Shown: positions 1-9,054, counted from the first letter of the stretch. The stretch is DNA of 51,381 bases from Acidobacteriota bacterium (GCA_025350695.1 JANXXI010000151.1:1-51381), one strand, 5' to 3'. Made by a program: numbers and translations. Notes: a model not told the origin generated them from the letters alone.

Positions 1-30
1 ACACGCCGTGGGGCAGGCCCCCCGGCCTGC

Positions 31-55
31 GGCCGACCCCCCGGGCGGCCTTTTT
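31..55 (+). terminator. Rho-independent terminator
   Basis: A GC-rich stem (ggccg at 31-35 pairing with cggcc at 46-50) is followed directly by five T residues. A second hairpin (gcaggcc / ggcctgc) lies just before it. It probably ends a gene left of the window. Terminators of this kind are known insertion sites of group IIC introns, which fits the intron remnant that follows. Confidence 0.7.
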
Positions 56-655
56 GTTGTCTGCCGAGCATATTCGACAGCTCGAAGGTGAAAGTCCTTT
101 TGACAACCTGATGGAGGTGAAGTCATAGCGAAGCGCATCGGCATCGTCGCGAGGCGGGGTCTGAAAGAAGCGTGGAGCAAACGTGCGAGCCGATGTACAA
201 GAACCGGATCAGAGACATACGGCGCCGGGCGAGCTGACCAATGACAGCGAAGCCCATATCCATCAAGGGCACTGGATGTAAATTCGGCGGTTGCGTGCGG
301 AAGGCGGTCGAACTTACCTCGGGAGATCTCGCGTTTGTCCCGGAATCGGGACTGAGGGTGAAGCGATTCATCCTGACCGGGCGGCAGAAGTCAGCAGAGG
401 GCGTAGTAGGAGCGCAAGCGCTGAAGGCCCGAACGGTCCCCGCAAGGGGTTAAAGGGAGAGGCAAGTAAGCAGCGTAACTCATGAGCGGAAAGCGGCAGA
501 ATAACCAGCTAGTGCTGGCCTTCGATCAGGAATATAGAGGTGAAGCCTCGAATGGCCTGACTGAAGGGACCGAAACGCTCGCGGCGAAACGCGGGACAGA
601 AAGCCCGGCCATTGGGGAAACGTGGATGGAGGAAATCTGCGAGCGGGAAAACTGC
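56..655 (+). mobile_element. Group II intron remnant: 5' RNA part plus start of the reverse transcriptase
   Basis: The non-coding stretch up to about 480 carries sequence typical of the 5' ribozyme portion of bacterial group II introns, most clearly the block at 385-460 (gcggcagaagtcagcagagg, then a gtagtagg-like element, then gaaggcccgaac). The ORF starting at 482 reads MSGKRQNNQLVLAF, then RGEA, GTE, ESPA and MEEICERENC, which is the standard N-terminus of intron-encoded reverse transcriptase/maturases. After about 58 residues the homology stops, and the RT catalytic domains, maturase domain and intron 3' end are absent. The exact 5' boundary could not be fixed; it probably lies soon after the terminator T-tract. 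The element cannot splice or move by itself. Confidence 0.75.
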
Positions 656-1246
656 ATGGGAAGACCGCGAAGCAGCAAGGTTATTCTTTTTCACAAGCCT
701 TACGGCGTGGTGACGCAGTTCACGGGCGGACCGGGCGAACGGTCGCTGGCGGATTACATCAATATCCGTGGCGTGTATGCTGCCGGCCGATTGGACAAAG
801 ATAGCGAGGGGCTGCTGTTGTTGACCGACGACGGGGGGCTGCAGCATCGGCTGAGCCATCCGAAGTTCGAGAAGTCGAAGACTTATTGGGTGCAGGTGGA
901 AGGGATACCGACGGACGCGGCATTGGCTGAACTTCGGCACGGCGTGCAGATTCAGGAATATCGAACCAAGCCGGCGGAAGTCCGCTTGATTGAGGATCCG
1001 AATGCGCCGCCACGCGATTCGCCGATTCGGTACCGGAAGGAGATTCCTACCAGTTGGCTGGAGATGATGATTACGGAGGGCAAGAACCGCCAAGTGCGGC
1101 GTATGACGGCTGCCGTGGGGTTCCCGACGTTGCGGCTGATTCGGGTGGCGATTGGGGGATTACGGATTGACGGGCTGTCGCCGGGGGAGTGGCGGATGCT
1201 GACGCAGGCGGAAGTAGTGAAGCTGCAAGTAAGTGCGCGCTCCTAA
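656..1246 (+). CDS. RluE/RsuA-family pseudouridine synthase
   Basis: About 196 residues, the normal size of small RsuA/RluE-type enzymes that isomerise a uridine in 23S or 16S rRNA. The N-terminus reads ILFHKPYGVVTQF; the catalytic motif GRLDKDSEGLLLLT carries the Asp nucleophile; the C-terminal GKNRQVRRM motif is typical of the family. There is no S4 domain, which favours RluE over RsuA or RluB. The ORF is open upstream to 482, but those 58 residues are the start of a group II intron reverse transcriptase, so ATG 656 (MGRPRSSKV) is the natural start. A fused product from 482 is possible. The stop overlaps the convergent oxidoreductase gene by four bases. Confidence 0.88.
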   Translation: MGRPRSSKVILFHKPYGVVTQFTGGPGERSLADYINIRGVYAAGRLDKDSEGLLLLTDDGGLQHRLSHPKFEKSKTYWVQVEGIPTDAALAELRHGVQIQEYRTKPAEVRLIEDPNAPPRDSPIRYRKEIPTSWLEMMITEGKNRQVRRMTAAVGFPTLRLIRVAIGGLRIDGLSPGEWRMLTQAEVVKLQVSARS

Positions 1247-2499
1247 ACCTGATCCGGCACCGTATAAGGCGCTCGATAACGACGGGTAAGCATTTCATTC
1301 GCTTCCCTGTCGCCTTGAAACCACATCGTCGCCGGATCGAATCGCAGTTCGCGGCCTAAACGATGCGAGATATTACCCAAATGGCAAAGCTGCGTCGAAA
1401 TAGCGGTCTGCTCAATTTCCGAATGCACCAGTTTCTGGTTGCGTGTCCGCACGCCTTCGGCGAAGCCCGCAAAGTGGTCGAGGTTCGGCGGGATGTCGGT
1501 AACTTCGGGTTCGGGCTTTTTGTTGCGGCCTAACGTGACTTGAAATTTACCGTCGGCCATGATGTGCATATGGCCCTTCGATCCGAAGAAATCCCAAGAC
1601 ATCGGTTCCGGCGTATAGAGCCCACGGAGCTGGCCGACCATGCTTGAGCCGTCGGCGAAGGTCCACGTCAGGTTTTGGGTATTCGGGGTTTCGCCCTGAT
1701 CCTTATATCCGAAGCGGCCGCCGGTGGAACGGACGGAGACGGGCAGAGTCTGCTTCATACCCCAACGCAGCACATCGATCAAGTGGATGCCGTTGTTGCC
1801 TAGTTCGCCGTTGCCGAAATCCCAGAACCAGTGCCAATTGTAGTGGACCAGATTTTCATGATACGGCTGCATTTGAGCTGGGCCGACCCACAAGTCCCAA
1901 TTCAGGTTGGAGGGCGGTTCTTTGACCGGCTTGAAGCCGATGGAATCGCGATTGCCGGGGAAGAAGAAATTGCCTTGATAAATGTCACCGATCAAGCCGC
2001 CATGAACCAGTTCGATTGCTTTGCGGAAGCGACCGTACCAGCGGCGCTGCGTGCCTCCGGCGGCGATTCGTTTGTACTTGCGGGCGGCGGCAACAAGCTG
2101 CGTGGCTTCAAATACATTGTGGGAGACGGGCTTTTCGACGTATACGTCTTTGCCCGCTTGCATCGCCCAGATGGCGGACAGCGCGTGCCAATGGTTGGTG
2201 GTGGCGATGGTCACCGCGTCGATCGACTTGTCATCGAAGACGCGGCGCATATCGGAATGAATGAGCGGGCGCTTGCCGGTGCGCTGGAAAACTAACTGGG
2301 AGGCTGCTTCGGCACGAGCGCCGTCCACTTCCACCAGCGCCGCAATCTCAACGTTCGGGCCTGGGAGAATCTCCTTGATGTGGGCCGTGCCACGGCTGCC
2401 GACGCCGATGATGGCTAGGCGGACGCGATCGTTTGCGCCCGCCCAGGTTTGAGTTGCGGCGGCGGAGGCGAGGAGGAAGTGGCGGCGCGTGTTTTCCAT
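1243..2499 (-). CDS. Gfo/Idh/MocA-family oxidoreductase with Tat-like signal
   Basis: 418 residues. The N-terminus (TRRHFLLASAAAT) resembles a twin-arginine signal, so the enzyme is probably exported. A Rossmann fold follows (IIGVGSRGTAH), then the family motif EKPVSHN around residue 125 and the C-terminal-domain motif GNNGIHLIDVLRWG that supplies the catalytic His/Asp. Members oxidise or reduce sugars, inositols and related polyols with NAD(P); the substrate cannot be told. It lies 10 bp downstream of the 2-hydroxyacid dehydrogenase on the same strand, so the two are probably co-transcribed. Exported Gfo/Idh/MocA proteins are common in Acidobacteria and Planctomycetes. Confidence 0.9.
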   Translation of the reverse strand: MENTRRHFLLASAAATQTWAGANDRVRLAIIGVGSRGTAHIKEILPGPNVEIAALVEVDGARAEAASQLVFQRTGKRPLIHSDMRRVFDDKSIDAVTIATTNHWHALSAIWAMQAGKDVYVEKPVSHNVFEATQLVAAARKYKRIAAGGTQRRWYGRFRKAIELVHGGLIGDIYQGNFFFPGNRDSIGFKPVKEPPSNLNWDLWVGPAQMQPYHENLVHYNWHWFWDFGNGELGNNGIHLIDVLRWGMKQTLPVSVRSTGGRFGYKDQGETPNTQNLTWTFADGSSMVGQLRGLYTPEPMSWDFFGSKGHMHIMADGKFQVTLGRNKKPEPEVTDIPPNLDHFAGFAEGVRTRNQKLVHSEIEQTAISTQLCHLGNISHRLGRELRFDPATMWFQGDREANEMLTRRYRAPYTVPDQV

Positions 2500-2509
2500 T
2501 TACACCCTG

Positions 2510-3517
2510 CTAGTAGCCTTTTTGTTTGTCGACCACGTTGATCATTGGCTTGCCATCGGCGAAGCGGGCGATGTTTGCTTTCACAGTGCCTAGCATGCGG
2601 GCGCGATCTTTGTCCGAACGGCCTGCGATGTGCGGCGTGATGATTGCGTTATTGAATTTCCATAGCGCGTTGCCGGCGGGCAGCGGTTCGGGGTCGGTGA
2701 CGTCGACGCCAGCGCCAGCGAGACGTTGGCTGTCGAGAGCCTTCACTAGGCTGGGCAGATCGTAAATACCGCCGCGGCTGACGGCGATGAAGTAAGAGCC
2801 CTTCTTCATCAGCTCAAATTGTTGCGGACCCACCATTTTGTGGCTCTTTTCGGTGTGGGGCGCGGAGATGAACACGACGTCCGCCTCAGGCAAAACATCA
2901 TTCAATTGGTCGGGCTTCACCACTTTGCTGATGAACGGAGTGAACGGAATATCTTCGGGATCGACGCCGATCACCTTCATGCCATGGGCCCAGGCCCGCA
3001 CGGAGATTTGCGTTCCGATGCCGCCGACGCCGATCACCACGGCTGTTTTTCCATTCAACTCAATGCCGGGATAAGGACGGGCATTCCAGGTTTCTGTTTT
3101 CCGGTCCTCGAAGAACTTCGGCAAGCCGCGAGCCAGCGCAAGCAGCATGGCCATGGCGTGATCGGCAATTTCCGGTCCTTGCACAATTTGGTTATTTGTT
3201 AGGATGATGTTGCTGTCCCGCAGATCGTTGCCACCGGATTTATGGAGCACCTTTTCGGCGCCGGCGCTGGTGATTTGCACCCACCGCAATTTCTTACCGA
3301 GGCGCACCTGTTCCGGGGTGATGTCGCCAAGATAGGCGTCGGCGTCCGCAAGTTCCTTGTCCAAGGTAGCTGCGGTGGCGTTGACGATTCGAACTTTTGA
3401 GGAAGCGGATTGCCAGTCCTGAATGACGTCGGGCGTTTGGCCGATAGTGACAATTTTCAAGGTTTGAGCGCTGAGGGCAAGTGAAGTAAGCAGAGCGAGA
3501 GTCAGTAGTCTTTTCAT
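2510..3517 (-). CDS. D-2-hydroxyacid dehydrogenase with signal peptide
   Basis: 335 residues from ATG 3517, which is preceded by AGGAG nine bases upstream; the frame is open to 3661 but that extension has no support. The mature part has the NAD-binding motif GVGGIGTQI, the catalytic Arg in VSRGG, the Glu in DPEPLP and the His in ITPHIAG, as in the SerA/glyoxylate reductase family. The first 20 residues (MKRLLTLALLTSLALSAQ) form a clear Sec signal peptide, odd for an NAD-dependent enzyme because NADH is scarce in the periplasm. It is the first gene of a likely two-gene operon with the Gfo/Idh/MocA oxidoreductase. Confidence 0.88.
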   Translation of the reverse strand: MKRLLTLALLTSLALSAQTLKIVTIGQTPDVIQDWQSASSKVRIVNATAATLDKELADADAYLGDITPEQVRLGKKLRWVQITSAGAEKVLHKSGGNDLRDSNIILTNNQIVQGPEIADHAMAMLLALARGLPKFFEDRKTETWNARPYPGIELNGKTAVVIGVGGIGTQISVRAWAHGMKVIGVDPEDIPFTPFISKVVKPDQLNDVLPEADVVFISAPHTEKSHKMVGPQQFELMKKGSYFIAVSRGGIYDLPSLVKALDSQRLAGAGVDVTDPEPLPAGNALWKFNNAIITPHIAGRSDKDRARMLGTVKANIARFADGKPMINVVDKQKGY

Positions 3518-3605
3518 TGGGAATTCTCCTTTGTCCAAGAGGTTGATTCTATCGCAGCCGGACCCCTGTCCGCCGGACTTTGTCGAGGTGATAGTCTGGT
3601 TTACC

Positions 3606-4523
3606 ATGAGCGCTGCTTTCGTAATTGACGGAATTGTTCCAATCATCCCAACGCCTTTCAACGATCACGATGCCTTGGACCCGGAAGGCTATGCGCCGTT
3701 GATAGAGTTCGCGATTCACAGTCGAGCGTCAGCAGTTTGTCTGCCGGCCTATGCTAGCGAGTTCTATAAGCTGAGCGAGGCCGAACGACTTGAGACCGTG
3801 CGCTGGGCGGTGCATTACGCGGATCGTGGAATTCCAGTGATCGCCCAGGTGAATGCGACCTCGCTGAGGCAGGCAATTGATGGCGCCAAGCACGCGGAGG
3901 CGCTAGGAGCTAGCGCTTTGAATACAGCAGTGCCGAGGATTTTCGCTACCAGCGAAGACGATTTGCTGCGCTACTTTGAGCGGCTGCTTTCGAGCACGTC
4001 TCTGCCGTATGTGATTCAAGATTTCAATCCCGGGGGCGCGTCGGTCACCCCTGAGTTTCTGGCGCGATTGAAGAATGTGTGTCCGAATCTGAAATACGTG
4101 AAGCTGGAGGAACCGCTGCTGGCTGCCAAGGTACGCGCAATTCTTGAAGCCACGAATGGCCGAGTTGGCGTATTAGAAGGCTGGGGAGGGATGCACACGT
4201 TGGAGCTTGCGCCGCTAGGGACCTCGGGCGTCATGCCTAGTCTTGGACTATGCGATTTTCTCGATCGCGTCTACCGATTGGCGAAGACGGGTAAGCAGGC
4301 GGAGGCATACCCGATCTTCTCGGCGATCCTGCCGCAAATTGTTTTCAGCTTACAGAATCTGGAGCTGTATCATCATTGCGAAAAGAGGCTGCTGGCGGCG
4401 CGGGGCGTTCCTATCGGGCCACGCGTTCGCGACTTGAAGCGGTCCCTATCGGCCCACGAGGAAGCTTACATCGACTTCCTGAATGCCCGAGTCCTTGACG
4501 CCGCTGGGCGCTACTTACACTGA
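3606..4523 (+). CDS. DapA-family (dihydrodipicolinate synthase-like) aldolase
   Basis: About 305 residues from ATG 3606 (MSAAFVIDGIVPIIPTPF); the open frame extends to 3531 without homology. The TIM-barrel features are present: the N-terminal PTPF motif, a barrel Tyr region (LPYVIQDFNP) and the Schiff-base Lys in KYVKLEEP. The canonical GTTGE substrate loop is replaced by AYASEFY, so this is unlikely to be the lysine-pathway DapA. It is better seen as one of the DapA relatives that cleave or form sugar-derived 2-oxo acids. It is divergent from the hydroxyacid dehydrogenase and convergent with DinB, overlapping it by 13 bp. With the nearby MFS carrier it suggests breakdown of a sugar acid. Confidence 0.85.
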   Translation: MSAAFVIDGIVPIIPTPFNDHDALDPEGYAPLIEFAIHSRASAVCLPAYASEFYKLSEAERLETVRWAVHYADRGIPVIAQVNATSLRQAIDGAKHAEALGASALNTAVPRIFATSEDDLLRYFERLLSSTSLPYVIQDFNPGGASVTPEFLARLKNVCPNLKYVKLEEPLLAAKVRAILEATNGRVGVLEGWGGMHTLELAPLGTSGVMPSLGLCDFLDRVYRLAKTGKQAEAYPIFSAILPQIVFSLQNLELYHHCEKRLLAARGVPIGPRVRDLKRSLSAHEEAYIDFLNARVLDAAGRYLH

Positions 4524-5026
4524 TATTGTTCGCGGAGAATCTCCAGGTGATGGCGTTCGTGGCCGGCAATGATAAAAGCGACGGCACGAACCGTGACGTC
4601 TTTACCGCTTGCGTTTCCTTTCCGATCCCAGCAATCGCCCTGAATTTGGCGCACCAACGATAAAGTCGCCATTCGGACCGATTCGTAATCTTCCAGCAAG
4701 TCTTCCCATGCGCGGCTGTTGCTGTCGGCGTACTTTACGAAGTCATCTTGTTCGAAACCCGGCAGAGGCGTCTGGTCGTTACGGGCGATGCGCAGCAGTC
4801 GATAGGCGAAGACGCGTTCGGTATCGATCATGTGGCCGAGGCTCTCCTTAACAGTCCACTTACCAGGAGCGTAGCTTGATAGTTGCTTTTCTTCCGGTAC
4901 GGTTTCGAGCAGGTCGAGCGTTTCTCCGCACTGGTTTTCCAGAATCTCAAGTATGTCGCCATCGGGGACCTTGGAAATGTAGTTTTCAAAGTAAGGAGCG
5001 TATTCTTCGGGTTTGGGACGGATCAT
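4511..5026 (-). CDS. DinB-family metal-binding protein
   Basis: 171 residues with the DinB/YfiT four-helix-bundle pattern: a first metal His in ESLGHMIDTE and the second pair in AGHERHHLEIL near the C-terminus. Such proteins bind a divalent metal, and some act as thiol-dependent transferases; the specific reaction is unknown. It lies 14 bp downstream of the MFS transporter on the same strand and probably shares its transcript. Its 3' end overlaps the DapA-like gene by 13 bp. Confidence 0.87.
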   Translation of the reverse strand: MIRPKPEEYAPYFENYISKVPDGDILEILENQCGETLDLLETVPEEKQLSSYAPGKWTVKESLGHMIDTERVFAYRLLRIARNDQTPLPGFEQDDFVKYADSNSRAWEDLLEDYESVRMATLSLVRQIQGDCWDRKGNASGKDVTVRAVAFIIAGHERHHLEILREQYQCK

Positions 5027-5040
5027 TCTTCGAGGGTAAC

Positions 5041-6312
5041 CTATGCAGCGGCAAGCTTGGGCACGGGTAGTTCTTCGTCTCCCGCAACTAACTGCTCTCT
5101 GGGGTCGATTTGCCAGAATAGGAACGCGCTGATAAACAACATTGCCGCCAGGGGTTTGAGAGCATCATTGTAATTGCCGAAGTAACTGACCATATAGCCG
5201 AAGGCGACTGAAGACATGAACGAGCCCATCTGCCCAGCCATGTTCATGGAACCTGAAACCGCTCCGCCATACTTGCGACCGACATCGAGGCAGATGGCCC
5301 AGGCAACGGGTAACATGCAATCCATGCTGCCATAGCCGAGCGAGAGGCAAATCACGGCGGGGATTTTGCCTGGTACGAATGCGGCGGACATCAGAAACAA
5401 GCCCGCGGAGAGCAGACCCAAGGATCCGACGATGCCGCGGCCGAATTTCAAGCCGTGGCTCTTCACCAATCGATCGCTCAGCCAACCGCCGAACAGATTG
5501 CCGCATGCGCCGACGACGAACGGCAGCGGAGAGAGATAGCGCATCTCGTTTTCCGTGAATCCCCGGCCTTTTTGTAAATAGGTATGCAGCCACGAAAGAT
5601 AAAAATACGATCCCCAACAATAAGTGTGATACATGAGCAGGATCTTCCAGAAATTGTTCTGCCGGAGCACGCTAGCCCAAGGCAGGCCGTGATGCTCCTT
5701 GGTTCTTGCCGCGCCGATCTCTTCCATTTCGGCTTTGGTGACGCCTTCCTTCTCAAACGGATAATCGCGATACCACCAATACCAGACTGCGGCCCAAATA
5801 ATGCCAAGAAAACCGAAGCAGTAGAAAGTTGCACGCCAGCCGAAAGCCATCTGGATGGGGACAACGATCAGTGGGGTGAGAGCGCCGCCAATGCGGGAAG
5901 CCATCCAGACTATGCCGGTGGCTTTAGCGCGTTCCCCGACAGGGAACCACTTGGAGATGGCGGACGCGCTATTGGGATAAGCGCCCGCTTCGCCTGCTCC
6001 AAAGAAGAAGCGCGTTACTAGCAAAAGGGAATAGCTGGAGACGGCGCCAGTCATAGTCGTGAAGAACGACCACCACAGAACGATGCGCGTAAGAACTAAC
6101 CGCGGACCGTACTTATCGCCCCATACGCCACTGGGGATTTCAAACGCTGCATAGGTAAGCGTGAAGGCGCCGACGACCCAACCCCAATGCGGCGGATCAA
6201 TTCCAAGATCGGCTTGCATGCGGGCACCGGCAACTGAGATGCAGACGCGATCAAGGTAGGTAATGATCGAAAGAGAAAAGAGTAGGCTAAGGACCCGGTA
6301 ACGATAGAGCAC
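5041..6312 (-). CDS. MFS transporter, anion:cation symporter (hexuronate/glucarate-like) type
   Basis: 423 residues with about 12 hydrophobic segments. The loop after helix 2 has the MFS signature (GVWGDKYGPRLVL), and the segment FGAGEAGAYPNSASAISKWFP is characteristic of the ACS subfamily that carries hexuronates, glucarate and other organic anions. It acts in the inner membrane. Neighbouring DapA-like aldolase and oxidoreductases make a sugar-acid substrate plausible, but this is context only. It is transcribed ahead of the DinB gene. Confidence 0.9.
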   Translation of the reverse strand: MLYRYRVLSLLFSLSIITYLDRVCISVAGARMQADLGIDPPHWGWVVGAFTLTYAAFEIPSGVWGDKYGPRLVLTRIVLWWSFFTTMTGAVSSYSLLLVTRFFFGAGEAGAYPNSASAISKWFPVGERAKATGIVWMASRIGGALTPLIVVPIQMAFGWRATFYCFGFLGIIWAAVWYWWYRDYPFEKEGVTKAEMEEIGAARTKEHHGLPWASVLRQNNFWKILLMYHTYCWGSYFYLSWLHTYLQKGRGFTENEMRYLSPLPFVVGACGNLFGGWLSDRLVKSHGLKFGRGIVGSLGLLSAGLFLMSAAFVPGKIPAVICLSLGYGSMDCMLPVAWAICLDVGRKYGGAVSGSMNMAGQMGSFMSSVAFGYMVSYFGNYNDALKPLAAMLFISAFLFWQIDPREQLVAGDEELPVPKLAAA

Positions 6313-6325
6313 CCGGCTATTGTAT

Positions 6326-7084
6326 CTATTTTTCGATCAGTTTGATCTCGAAGAGTTTCGGCCAGTACTTGCCGGTGACGAACAGACGCTTGCCAACGGT
6401 ATCGTAAGCAATACCATTCATCACGTCGGCTTCCGGCGGGCGATTTTCCAGGATGCCGGTGAGGTTGATCCAACCCATCACCTTGCCGTCAGCCGGCGAA
6501 ATGCGGGCGATGCGTTCGGTCTTCCAAATGTTGGCGTAAATCTCGCCGTCCACCAGTTCCAATTCGTTGACGTCGGAGATTTGTGTATCGCCCTCATGGA
6601 CCGTAATGCGCATCTTTTCAGCAAGCGTTGCGGCATCCCATACACGAATCGCGGAAGTGCCATCGCTCATATAAATGAGATTCGCATCGGAGGTAAGCCC
6701 CCATCCTTCCCCCTTGTAATTGAAGGTGCGTTCCAGCTTGAAATCCTTGCGATTGTAGACGAAGCCGGTTTGGGTTTGGTAGGTAAGTTGAATGATCTTG
6801 TCGGCCAACACGGTGATGCCTTCGCCGAAATAATCGGGCATGATATCGAAGCGTTGGACGACTTCCCCCGTTTCAAGTTTCACCTTGCGCAGTGAGGATT
6901 TGCCATTTAATCCGGTGCTTTCGTAAAGAAAGCCGTCGCGGTATTCCAGGCCTTCCGTGAAAGCCGCGGGATCGTGCGGATAGGTGTTGACAACCTGATA
7001 GCCATAGTTACGAGGACCGCTTGCGCCGCAGCCAAAGGCAAAGAAAAGCGGCAGCATGGCCAGAAAAACGAGGGATTTGCGCAT
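6326..7084 (-). CDS. Glutaminyl-peptide cyclotransferase (plant-type), lipoprotein
   Basis: 252 residues. The first 20 residues end in a lipobox (FAFGC), so the protein is probably membrane-anchored on the periplasmic side. The rest matches the plant/bacterial five-bladed-propeller glutaminyl cyclase family (YPHDPAAFTEGLEY, YESTGLNGKSSLRKV, ELVDGEIYANIWKTERIARI). These enzymes convert N-terminal Gln of peptides to pyroglutamate. It lies just upstream (13 bp) of the MFS gene on the same strand. Confidence 0.9.
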   Translation of the reverse strand: MRKSLVFLAMLPLFFAFGCGASGPRNYGYQVVNTYPHDPAAFTEGLEYRDGFLYESTGLNGKSSLRKVKLETGEVVQRFDIMPDYFGEGITVLADKIIQLTYQTQTGFVYNRKDFKLERTFNYKGEGWGLTSDANLIYMSDGTSAIRVWDAATLAEKMRITVHEGDTQISDVNELELVDGEIYANIWKTERIARISPADGKVMGWINLTGILENRPPEADVMNGIAYDTVGKRLFVTGKYWPKLFEIKLIEK

Positions 7085-7116
7085 GACTAGATTTGAGAAC
7101 GTACTTCTTGATCTTA

Positions 7117-8706
7117 CTACCGCTTGAAAGACCGTTTACGAAGGGGGCGTTTGATGAGTTCGGGAAGGGGAGGCTCTGGAAGCAATCCGTATACCGCTAT
7201 TTCGTAGGAGAAGGTGGGGAGGTAGGCTCGCCCATTGACCACGGTGGGCGCTACGAATTTCGCAAATCGGCCCGGAGTGTCTCGGTCCGCATAGATGTGG
7301 CTGCACCACAGAAGGGACGAAATGTCGCTGGCGTCTAGGGCGCAGAACACGGCGGGGACGCCCTCTTGCGAATAGTCGCCAAAGTTGATCCAGAAGATAC
7401 CGTCCTTGTCGCCATCAGCGGAAACGGCCATGCCCTGAAAGGGAGAGTCCCCGACGGCGTTTGATGCCGCTGTGGGCTGTGGGTTCACCACACCACCGGC
7501 CGCGGTGAACTGCGAAGTAATGTCACCCTCTGACGTTATGTAGACTTGTGCGTCGGTTGAGCGCGGCCATACGGCCATGTTGAAAATGCCGCCGTATTGA
7601 ATTGGCCGGAGAGTTTGCGGTGAAGAGGCGCCCTTCGATCCGAGACGCCCCATGTTGGTGCGGTCCACGGCGTAGAGATTTCCTTCTTTGTCGCCACCCA
7701 GCAGATGGTTCGTGCCCGGAATCAGGATTGGCCCTTGTGAAGAAAGGTCCGCATCGTCGTCATTTAGCTGTGACCATTTTTCGGGTGTGAACCAATCGAT
7801 GATTCCCAAGCTTGGCGAGAGTTTTAGGATGGATTGGCTGAAGTTGAATTTGCCATCATAATCGCCGTTGCCGGTGGCGACGTACACGTTGCCCGCTTCA
7901 TCCGCAGCTAAGCCGCGGCCCGATTGCCAAATTGCGCCATAGCCACCGGCCGGGGTGGAATTGAACATGCCCACTTGCTTTTGGATGTTACCCGCATCAT
8001 AAGCGGCGATCCATCCATGAAAAGGATATTCGTCGTTGTGCGATCCGAAGGCGATGTAAATCGTATGGTTGGCCAGCAGCAACCCAGGACGCTGCATGTG
8101 CTGAATCGGATCGAAAAAGACGTTCTTTCCGTCGCTGTTGTCACCTGAACCGGGAACGGAACCTTTGATTTCGATGGAGCCGCCAAGCTTGTCGGAGCCA
8201 TCGGTTAGATCTAGCGCGTGCAGCGAAAAACTCGGCTTTTCGTCAACGAACCTACAGGTGACAAAGTAAATTGCGCGCCGCGCCACATCGATGACTGGAG
8301 TGGATAGGATGCCGATTTCCTTTTCGATATCCGCGAAGCGCCGGTAGTAACTCGTAGGGAGCGGCTGGCCCAGGTTCACTTGCCACAAGGGCTCTTTCGA
8401 TTGGGGGTCGTCGGCATCGAAGGCATAGACGCTGTTGTGCATCGTTGCCACGTAAAGGACGTTTTTCAGAGCGCCTTTTATGGCGACGTTCCGGACGTAA
8501 AGCGGTTGAGCAAAGACGTGGCCATCAACAGAGTAAGCTCCAAGTTTGCCAAACGTTTCAGGAGAGACGTTGCTGGGTTTGAGGATGGTCTCTTCCACGT
8601 TTGCGTTGGTACGGGCGTTGCTGTAATTGGACGTGAGGATGTTTGGCTGGGCCTGGAGGGACAGACCAAGCAAGCACGCATAAGTAACTCTTGTAAAATG
8701 ACTCAC
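7117..8706 (-). CDS. Secreted PQQ-like beta-propeller protein
   Basis: 529 residues with an N-terminal signal peptide (ending near LQAQ) and repeated propeller-blade motifs such as LYVATMHNSVYAFDADD, GNVYVATGNGDYDG and GNLYAVDRTNMG. This is the fold of PQQ-dependent dehydrogenases and BamB, but the cofactor-binding Cys-Cys and active-site residues of quinoproteins are not recognisable. The C-terminus is basic (KRPLRKRSFKR). The enzymatic role is unknown; a structural or binding role outside the cytoplasm is equally possible. Confidence 0.8.
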   Translation of the reverse strand: MSHFTRVTYACLLGLSLQAQPNILTSNYSNARTNANVEETILKPSNVSPETFGKLGAYSVDGHVFAQPLYVRNVAIKGALKNVLYVATMHNSVYAFDADDPQSKEPLWQVNLGQPLPTSYYRRFADIEKEIGILSTPVIDVARRAIYFVTCRFVDEKPSFSLHALDLTDGSDKLGGSIEIKGSVPGSGDNSDGKNVFFDPIQHMQRPGLLLANHTIYIAFGSHNDEYPFHGWIAAYDAGNIQKQVGMFNSTPAGGYGAIWQSGRGLAADEAGNVYVATGNGDYDGKFNFSQSILKLSPSLGIIDWFTPEKWSQLNDDDADLSSQGPILIPGTNHLLGGDKEGNLYAVDRTNMGRLGSKGASSPQTLRPIQYGGIFNMAVWPRSTDAQVYITSEGDITSQFTAAGGVVNPQPTAASNAVGDSPFQGMAVSADGDKDGIFWINFGDYSQEGVPAVFCALDASDISSLLWCSHIYADRDTPGRFAKFVAPTVVNGRAYLPTFSYEIAVYGLLPEPPLPELIKRPLRKRSFKR

Positions 8707-8745
8707 TCACCTATTATTTTAGCAAGATTGGCGTGTGGTCCTACT

Positions 8746-9054
8746 TTATCTGGAAATTAGAATCACTTCATTTTCCGCATCGTAACGTTTAGCGATAAAG
8801 GAACGCACCTTGAGTGGCGCAATGGCTGCGCGAAACGCAGCAATGTGGGGTGTTTCCAGGTGCGCAGTGAGTGCAGCCAGGTCGGACCAGCTTTCGCAAA
8901 GCCAGAACAAATCGTTCCTTGTGGAATCCTGTCCGAACGCGTAACTAATGCATCCCGCTTCCTGACGAGTGGCTAGTTCCACGGCGCTTACGGCGTGGAT
9001 GAATGTTTCTCTATCAGTGGGCTCGACTTCAACTTTACCAAGGACAATGACCAT
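8746..9054 (-). CDS. Antibiotic biosynthesis monooxygenase (ABM) domain protein
   Basis: 102 residues, the size of a single ABM dimeric alpha+beta barrel (YgiN-like). Matching segments are VEPTDRETFIHAVSAV, EAGCISYAFGQD, FWLCESWSDLAALTAHLETPH and the C-terminal strand. Family members are quinol or polyketide monooxygenases without bound cofactor; many are uncharacterised. It is a single-domain cytoplasmic protein with no partner nearby that would fix the substrate. Confidence 0.85.
   Translation of the reverse strand: MVIVLGKVEVEPTDRETFIHAVSAVELATRQEAGCISYAFGQDSTRNDLFWLCESWSDLAALTAHLETPHIAAFRAAIAPLKVRSFIAKRYDAENEVILISR

Noticed and set aside
241-485. Open frames of 64-70 codons ahead of the pseudouridine synthase
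   Set aside because: They lie inside the group II intron RNA remnant and have no protein homology; the sequence is explained by ribozyme structure.
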